A DNA stretch of 64,000 bases from Histoplasma ohiense. Lineage: Eukaryota > Ascomycota > Eurotiomycetes > Onygenales > Ajellomycetaceae. The stretch covers positions 4,464,001-4,528,000 of the forward strand of contig JAEVHH010000003.1 in NCBI GenBank assembly GCA_017607445.1. Direction: 5' to 3'. The translations under genes were made by a program, and so were the position numbers. A model generated the notes under the pieces. That model was not told the origin of the DNA and searched no databases. It saw nothing but the letters and a program-made list of their open reading frames with translations. This document shows, one piece after another, positions 56,621 through 64,000 of this stretch; the stretch's first letter is position 1, and every line of letters begins with the position of its first letter.

Positions 56621-59481
56621 CTAATCCACCGGCTCCTCTTCCAAGAGCGTCTTGAAACTAAATGCGAGGAAGGGAATTCCATCACCGATGAAATGCTTAC
56701 TCATGGCCTCGACCCAGTGCAACCTGAGAGAATGCAGCATTGCGCTAGTGCCCTCCATAACGCAAAGAATGGCAAAAGTCAAAGTGAACCACATGTAGAA
56801 GGTGGCAATGATCATGATGACTCTAGCGACGTTTGATTCCATGGAGAAAGCACCACCAATCGTCATAGTCCATAATACCACTGAAAGTTGCTGGTGGGCA
56901 AGGGACAGAGCCCACAATCGGAGATATGATGCAGTGTGTGAAACGCAGTTTAAGCAAAACTCTACAGGAAAGGAAGGTTAATAAGCCGAAGAAAACTCTT
57001 GTGGTGAATGATTCCGACAGCGCAATAAAAGAGAAGGTTTTACTAACCGATAGTATGAATGATTTGATGGATCATCGCCTCAGAGAATTCAAATTCCTCA
57101 TGCTCCTCCTCGCTTATGTCTTGGGTGATCATGGCAATACCATCCGCATCATTGCCTAGGCTGGTTCGCCCGTCACCTAAAATATGACTGTCTCCATTAT
57201 CCTCGCCATCCAAAGCACTCACACGGGCAGTTTCTCCCAGGCCTCGATATCCAAGCGCGCGGGTACGATTATGTTCCCATCGAAGGTAGAACGGCTTCAG
57301 AAACAAAAGTATTGGAATCTGAATAACGGCAACAAGGAGGAGAATGACTTGGACGACTCCTTGCCCCGGATATAATTTTTCCTCAACAGTGCCGGGTTTG
57401 AGGAACATGAAAATGAGTAGGTTTAGTAGGCCTGGAGGGGTTTGTCCACGAGCATTCCAGTCCACGCACCATTTGTATATAATGGTGAAAGTGAGGTATC
57501 CAAAAATAGACTGGAAGAAAATCATTCCAGGGACGAAGTTGCCCCAAATTTCGATGGGTCTCTTGAAATGTCGGCCATTGATGTAAGATAAACACAAAGA
57601 GTATGTCATATGGGCCCAACCGAGAAGGACGCTCAACTTCATTTTGAAGCTGTTGGCGAAGAGTAGATCATTCTCGGTTCCATGCCACGCCGAGTCAAGA
57701 CCGAAGGGATATCTATAACTAGATTTAAGCTCAGCGGTAAGGGCGTCACCTTTGTTAAAATGTTCCGGCCACTTCCATGCGCTTGTAAAGACTTCCATAG
57801 ATCTGGAAAAGATATCATTGTATATCAAACCGGTGTACATCGAGAAGATGCCCATCATAAGCATGATGTATCGGCCATAAAAAGCCATAGCAGTGATCTC
57901 GTCCACCTTGGCTTTCAGCAACTTCCTTTCGAACAGAATCATGCCTATGGCAACCATCGTCATAAGCATTCCATGACCGAAATCACCAAACATAACCGCA
58001 AAGAGGAAAGGAAACGTAATTATCGTCGGAAGGCCGGGGTTCACCTCTCCATATTTAGCCGTCCCGTAGGCGTTGATGATGACCTGGAAACCTTCAGTGA
58101 ATCGGTTTGTTTTGATATAGGTAGGAGGAGTTTTATTGGTTCTAATCTGGTTGACAATCGTTGGCACCGATAATCCAGCACGATCATTCACGTCCTGCAG
58201 CGTTGCCTTGATAAGTGGGAGAGAATTAGTAGGGCACCAAGCTTCGGCAATAAGCGTCTTCCTGGCTTGATCGTAAGAAAATTTGTTGAGTGTGTGATAA
58301 GTTGCCTTCTCCTTCTTGACGATGATCATCCAAGCAGCAAGGGAACGTGCGATCTGAGTTAATTCAGCATCCAAAGTGCTTTTCGTATTGCGCAGAAAAC
58401 TGCCCACATCGCCTACTCGGGTATTAACCTCGTGGATCTGGTCTCGCCGGAGTTCGCTGTTTTCGTCCACGCTGTACAGGTTGGCTCCAAGGGACTCGGA
58501 AATTTTCCTGATCTTTGCAATGATTTCCTTTCCGTGGGCGAATATCACAAAGACATTCTTGTGAATTTTTTCATTATTGGACGGATCAATAATCGCCTCT
58601 GGGATTTCCGATTGGTTCATGTATAGATTTCCACGTAGAGTTCGCCACAAAATTCGCTCCAATGCTGCAATCCGATCTCTCGGGATAACACCCGCGACAA
58701 AGCCAATATTCATGACTGAGAATGCTTGTTGGGTCTCCGTATCACCGTTCTGGCCTCTCGCGGGTTGCTGTTCAACGTCTCGCAGAAGAGGAGCCTCATC
58801 ATTCTCAAATGATCGACGGATCTCTTCTGTGTGGCCGTGGGCCTAGTTTTCGGGTCAATTACCAGTAGAAAATATGTACCAAGTTGGGAAGTTAACGAAC
58901 CCGATCGAAAAATCCACCGGCCTCTCTCAAGACCCATCGCCATTCAACTAGTTCAATTTCTCGTTTCTGCAAGGCTTCATAGTTCTCATTCAGAGAAGTG
59001 ACTCTTTGTTCAAGACTCTCACTTCGATCAGCCAGTTCGTCAATTTCAGATGCCATTGGGGCTGCTAAAGTGTTGGAAAATTCGGAGGACGATCTCATCG
59101 GAATTCCCGCTTTCTCCAGCTGCGAGTGGAAGTATCCTAAAAAAATCCCCATCAAAATTCAGCACCGCAGATCTCCCTTCAGCATCTTCCGGGTATGATA
59201 CGTACGCAGTTGCCTGTCGACATTATCAAGTCTCCGGATCTCGTTGGTAAATGTCCGCTGGAAGGCAGTGGTATCAGGGTTTAACTAAACAAAGTATTCC
59301 AGGGTCAGTTGCACCTTCGGCGTCGAGCTCCGAGTATTCGGGATCAACCCACATCACGGAACTGAACCTGCCCAATTTCTCCCAAAGCACTGACAACCTC
59401 CCGGCCGATTTCGTTTGCGATATATAGCTGGGTCAGGCTCATGTCCGCTGAGCGGAAGAGCGTATCTTGCGGAACCCCCAT
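56621..59481 (-). CDS. VPH1: V-type ATPase 116-kDa subunit a (Vph1/Stv1)
   Basis: Five exons: 59481-59353, 59284-59206, 59136-58901, 58842-57048 and 56961-56621, giving 859 residues (yeast Vph1 is 840). It is the membrane stator subunit that forms the proton half-channels of the vacuolar ATPase. The N-terminal cytosolic half begins GVPQDTLFRSADMSLTQLYI, runs through FRDLNPDTTAFQRTFTNEIRRLDNVDRQLRYFHSQLEK, and is rich in coiled-coil residues (about 60-130). The C-terminal half has about eight membrane segments, with FLFAVMFGDFGHG and MLMMGIFSMYTGLIYND. R761, in SYLRLWALSLAH, corresponds to the essential proton-transfer arginine (R735 of yeast Vph1). The joins FRD/LNPDT, FFDR/AHGHTEE and HTI/EFCLNC were used to fix the introns. 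Yeast has two isoforms; most filamentous fungi have one, so I use VPH1 loosely. Confidence 0.95.
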
Positions 59482-60220
59482 GGTGGTTGCCTAAAGTCGG
59501 CTATCTCACCAATACAGAAAGACCGCATCCAAGACAAAGAAATAAGCAGTGTGAAAATATCACGTAGAAGAAAAAAAAAGATGAAAAATGACGGGCAGAT
59601 GTGAGTTGATGTTGAGGAAGATTAGGACCAACCTGTAGTTGACGATGGAGGTTGGAGTTGCAAGGTTGCCCAGAACCTTGGAAGCGCTAAGAGATTGTGG
59701 CTTATAGTCACGTGATAGTCGTTGCTGCCAAGGGAAACAACCTTGGAAAGGTCGACTTCGAAGCCTATGAGGTATCGTTATGCAATACTCTGTATATAGT
59801 CTTTATTATACAATTCAAATTACCTGTGCCCATACAATATGACCATATTAAACTAGGGAAATGTTTCTCCCACAACAGGAATCCTCCGGCTCATAATTAA
59901 AATTACTAGAGAAATGGAGAACGGGCGAGATTAAGGATGATGTATAGATCTAGTGCAGGAAGATAAGATACCCAAGGGAAATTTTGAATGCAAGCTATAA
60001 GTGCATGCATAGAAGCATATCGGAATGATAAAACCCCAGCGAACCCTGATTCCTGACCGGCTACAAGTGTAGTTCCATTTATCAATTCTCAAACGCCAAA
60101 CCGTGCGAGGGAGAGATGAAATAAAGTGTCCAAGTGTCCAATATTTTTATACGGCATAAGAGACAGAGCCAGATTGGCAATTAATGAGAAAGGGTTTAGG
60201 AGAGCTCTGTATGGTATAGC
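59482..60220. other. Intergenic V-ATPase-BLM10
   Basis: 739 bp between the V-ATPase start and the BLM10 stop, both minus. It includes the V-ATPase promoter and the BLM10 3' end. No gene seen. Confidence 0.55.
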
Positions 60221-63200
60221 CTACGCGAAATAGCTCTTCCATAGAACCCCTGCGAGGTCTTCAACTTGGTCCGGTTTAAAAGCCTAGTTAGGTATTGTTA
60301 GCCAACCATTGAATGCACTAAGACAAAGCCAAAAGGGGAACATTAACATACCTTGACATCGATATGCCAGGTGTCTTGTCTTGTTTTCTTGAAATCACTA
60401 ATTATGGACTTCACGCTTTGCCCCACAATGCCTGGATCACCTGCGGCTTTGTGGCTCAGTGTGATTAAAACGTCGGGCATCCACTGTGGCGGAGGGCTAG
60501 TGTAGGGGAAAGCCTGTATGAGGGCACCTAATCCAAGGACTGCAGCATGTCTTGTGAGAACAAGTCGGGTATGCTCAGGGTTTGGAGTGCTGGCGCCTGT
60601 GGAAACACCTGAGGACACACCGGAACCATGATGACGAGATTTCTTCGGGAGTGGATTGTCAGTAAGCGCTTTTGTGAACCTGTCGCGTAATTTGAGAACC
60701 ATATCGTTACGTAATGACGCAGGAGAGCAGCGGATCATGCCAGAGAGCGTTGCAGAAGCTCCAGCCCGGACTTCAGGTTGGGTATCCTCGAGCATACAGG
60801 CGATGCAATCGAATAGCTTCTCACGATCAATTTTGGACAGCAAGAAAAGACGGCGGAAATACATAATTTGGATGTTTATCATGACACGAAGTCGTTGATG
60901 CCACGAAGAAGACGTAAGCCCAATACGAATCAAAGATTCCACAAACTCGGAGTCATCTCCAGCTGGATGGGGAATATTCGAAAGGTGACGGAAGACGTGG
61001 TAGGCGAGTCTTTGTAGTTCCTGGTCCTCTTTGACATCCATCATATGCAAAAGCTCCTCTGTAAAAGTACCTGGAAAGAATTGCAGAAGCTGAGTGCATT
61101 CATGTGACGACAGTGTGGAGTCTAGCCAGAGAAGGACGGTTTTGCTCCCCGAAGTGTATGAGGATGGTGTTTGTTGACCAGGAACCCTTTCTCCGCGCCA
61201 CCTTTCCAGCCGGCTGAACACATCGACTATGGTATCTGCAAATTCCTTGCTTGGCTTGTAGGGACGCGTGCCAATAGAAGAGGCTTCTTTTTGTGCATGA
61301 ATCAATTGTTGTACATTTTTATATGACTCGTGATACCTAGTACGGTAAATCGACCCTAGAGTGTGGCCTATGGCTTCACGGACTCCTTTGTAAGGATGAT
61401 CAAGGTGAGCAAGAAAGTCTGCAACAATAGGCTTTTCTAATTGAAAGTGCCAACCGACGTCCAGGATGCATTGGTGCAATAAGTTGATTTTCGAGCTTTC
61501 TTTAAACGCTGCATTCGAGTTCATATCTAGTCGGAAGCTGGTTAACCAATCAAGGAGAGGCCAGAGGCGACGTGGGTCCCTGCATTGCATTATCATATGC
61601 ACGAACGTTGTCCAATATCCAGAGTTTTCTGGGGTAAGGCCATCTGAAAATATCCGGCGAACAATGGGAAATGCGTATTCCCATACTAGGGTTCGTTTGT
61701 CAACGCTCGTATCTGTCACCGACCCGATAAGCGCGCCCAGTATTTCAGCGGTTGCACGGTGTTGATGTTTATCACTCCCATCTTCAAAAACAACAGCAAT
61801 CTCTTCTTTGATGTCTTCAAACGTGGCGGCTGTCAGCTCATCTCTAAGCATGAGCTCGAAAACATAAAGTAGCGTCATGGCGCTTGACATGCGAAATTTA
61901 TCCGCGTAGACATCCCTTGGCTCCTGCTTCAAATATTTGAAGAATGCGGCAAACCATTCCCGAGTACATAGCTTTCCCATTTGTTTGCGAACATTCCATT
62001 CAAGCTCATCGTACTCGATATCCTGCTTGATGTTAGATTTATATGCTGGCATGGTCTTTCCCCAAACAAGCCAGCCAGGATAATCGTGGTCGACATAGTA
62101 TTCCGCCTCCGGCCTGGCGAAACTTGCAAGGTACTCCTCAGTCCAACCCTTTTTGTATGGTTGTGTGGCGACTTGGATTTTGGAAGGAAAACGTTGAACA
62201 CCCATGATGTAGTTTTCATATTTATGACTGCAGACTGCCCTCACATCTACCATGGTAAACAGAGCAACAAGGGTTTGGGAGTATATCCCTCTCAGGCTCG
62301 GGTGAGAATCGATGGATCCTTGTATGATGAGGTTTACCAAATTCTCGCTTGCGACATAATCAAATCTCAGACCCAAGCCAATGACGATCGCTGCAGTCCT
62401 GCTGGCCATTTTCCAGTGGGATACCCGTGCCAAATCGGTCAGCTCTTCTGAAAGCTCAGCCTTCTTCTGTTCTATCAAAGCTCGCTTTTTTTGAAGAGCT
62501 TCCCGTTTATTATCAATAATAGGCTGCACATCACTCTTTGGGGCGATAGACTTTATAATGTCCTGGTCAAGTACCGCCATCCTCTCCATTGGGCGTCCAT
62601 AATCCATAATCTGATAGACAGCCCCGGAACACAGTTTTTGAATCGAGGGCCTATCAACGGCGTTGGCTTCTATAAATGCCTTAATGAGAGACGGCGCGTA
62701 TTTCCAATGCCGGCCCACGGGTTTTGCGATGCTGCTGAAAAGGATAGAGTATATGGCACCTTTTAAACGGGGGTAATCGTTTGTCTTGATTGCTGTTTGT
62801 AGTGCTTTGATCAAGGTCGGAATAATAAGTAGTCTTGATCCCCAAATCGCCTTGAGAGCAGATTCGCTGGCTCCTTGGGCACTTCGCCTTATATCAGTGT
62901 ACAGCGAGACACTCGACTCAGCGAGATCAAGTAGAAGGGTTTCATCAAGCTTAGATCGAGGTCGAGGGGAGGCATTGTGTCGGAGTCTTTGCACGTGATA
63001 AACATTTGCACGACGAACAAGTAAAGGCCGAGGATAATCTTTACGAACGCCGCTTACTTTATATGGCTGGGTGTCAGCCGCGAGGAGTTTGGTAACTCGG
63101 TCGAGAATATGGGCGGATTTCTCTATTCCAACGTCGACAAACCATGAACGATAGGCAGTATACAAAGGAGGGAAGCATGAAACGTCATCTTCCTGCTTTT

Positions 63201-64000
63201 CCACCAAAAACCTGTGAACGTTATGTAATACTTCACCAACGCGGCGTCTAATCTCATGGATGGAGATATAGAGTGGGTCGTCTTCTTTCAATAGGTATCC
63301 AGTAGGATATTGGAATGTCTGTCGCACAGCAGAATCGTCGGAGCCGTCTAGTGCAGAATCATCTTCAGAACTTCCTTCGTCAGAACATGGGTCGTTCGCA
63401 TCGGACATTTTGACGTCAAGATCTGCACGGGAATTTCTATCCCCAGTGTTGTAGTATGAAGATGCCTTGTTATCAAACAACGTAGATATTCCAGAAATGA
63501 TGAGTCTGAGTAAAACAAGCTTTCGTGTCACTTCATCGGACCATTCCTTGCCGCTTCCGTCTCGGTTTATACTTGGTGTCTCGCTTGTAAGGGATGTAAG
63601 TTGATCCAGAGCGTTCTCTGCCTGTGACTTGAAGAGCTTGACTGCAAATTCAAGTTCTTCTCGTTGTGGGACATGCCATTTGATGGTTAGATGGTTTGGG
63701 TCATGCCTCTGACCCCATTGTTCTACTTGAATACCTTTTTCCTTGACATCCGGCTCATACAGAGAGTGGTCAATAACATACGTCGCCGTAAGGTTCAGAA
63801 GCAAATGGTGGATAAAATTCGAAACATGGACAGTTGGGATGCCCTTGCATTTTTGTTGCATGTAGATGGCAATGTCGAAAAGATCTGTTCTGTATTTTAA
63901 AACAGCAGACCCCACATGAACGACACACATGCTCAGCATGCTAACATTCCAGACGAGTCCGCGGTCGCGAGGCAAGATATCTGAGCCTGTGGTCCTTGTG
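60221..64000 (-). CDS. BLM10: Proteasome activator BLM10/PA200, C-terminal part (5' end outside window)
   Basis: Two visible exons: one open from beyond 64000 down to 60352, and a last exon at 60283-60221. They encode about 1216 plus 20 residues. The reading frame is still open at the window edge (…TTGSDILPRDRGL), so the N-terminal part is missing. BLM10 is a HEAT-repeat solenoid that caps the 20S proteasome in the nucleus and cytosol. Recognisable parts include WFVDVGIEKS, LRHNASPRPRSKLDE, RAVCSHKYEN, NIPHPAGDDSEFV and PEVRAGASATLSGMIRC. The final exon (AFKPDQVEDLAGVLWKSYFA) supplies the C-terminal tail, which in yeast Blm10 docks into the 20S ring through a hydrophobic-Tyr-X motif. Here the last residues are Tyr-Phe-Ala. 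The 69-bp intron joins HIDVK to AFKPDQ. No stop or frameshift is seen in the visible part. Confidence 0.94.

Noticed and set aside
1..64000. CRISPR arrays, rRNA, transposases or viral genes
   Set aside because: No regularly spaced repeats, rRNA-like blocks, integrase, reverse transcriptase or transposase motifs were seen on either strand.

Overview
The window is nuclear DNA of a filamentous ascomycete, most probably a eurotiomycete (Eurotiales or Onygenales). The evidence is short GT-AG introns of about 50-330 bp in most genes, gene families typical of Pezizomycotina (a Uds1 septation-type coiled-coil protein, a C6 zinc-cluster regulator, a GMC oxidoreductase, a TAKA-type alpha-amylase and a glucoamylase with a CBM20 tail), polypyrimidine tracts and A/T-rich spacers. 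All identifications were made by reading the sequence; no database search was run. Exon models were built by hand from splice signals, reading frame and remembered family conservation.

Layout. 1-6.3 kb: two minus-strand genes, a disordered Ser/Pro-rich protein and a Uds1-domain coiled-coil protein. 6.3-10 kb: a gene-poor span with an ATC microsatellite. 10-12 kb: a plus-strand FLVCR-like MFS transporter. 13.2-15.9 kb: a divergent mitochondrial pair, QCR6 (complex III hinge subunit) and COQ4 (coenzyme Q biosynthesis). 16.7-17.6 kb: a WBP2-like GRAM/PPxY protein. 20-31 kb: a plus-strand series with a coiled-coil protein, a Gpt2/Sct1-type acyltransferase, Rer2-type dehydrodolichyl diphosphate synthase and LYS9 saccharopine reductase.

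31.8-46.5 kb looks accessory. It holds a small cupin, a secreted GMC flavoprotein, an MDR oxidoreductase, a Zn(II)2Cys6 regulator and a head-to-head pair of starch-degrading enzymes, glucoamylase (minus) and alpha-amylase (plus). The amylase promoter carries a CGG-N8-CGG element matching the AmyR consensus, overlapped by two CreA-type boxes. This suggests starch induction and glucose repression. Whether the oxidoreductases and the regulator belong to the same programme is inference.

47-64 kb returns to housekeeping genes, all on the minus strand: AHA1 (Hsp90 co-chaperone), a 1280-residue conserved-looking protein of unknown role with an 8-bp first coding exon, V-ATPase subunit a, and the C-terminal part of the BLM10/PA200 proteasome activator, which runs off the right edge.

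I saw no rRNA, convincing tRNA, CRISPR array or intact transposon. The most interesting items are the starch locus with its composite control element, unusually small coding exons, a Phe at the penultimate position of the BLM10 tail, the shared QCR6/COQ4 promoter, and a recurrent 9-mer, TACGGAGTA.
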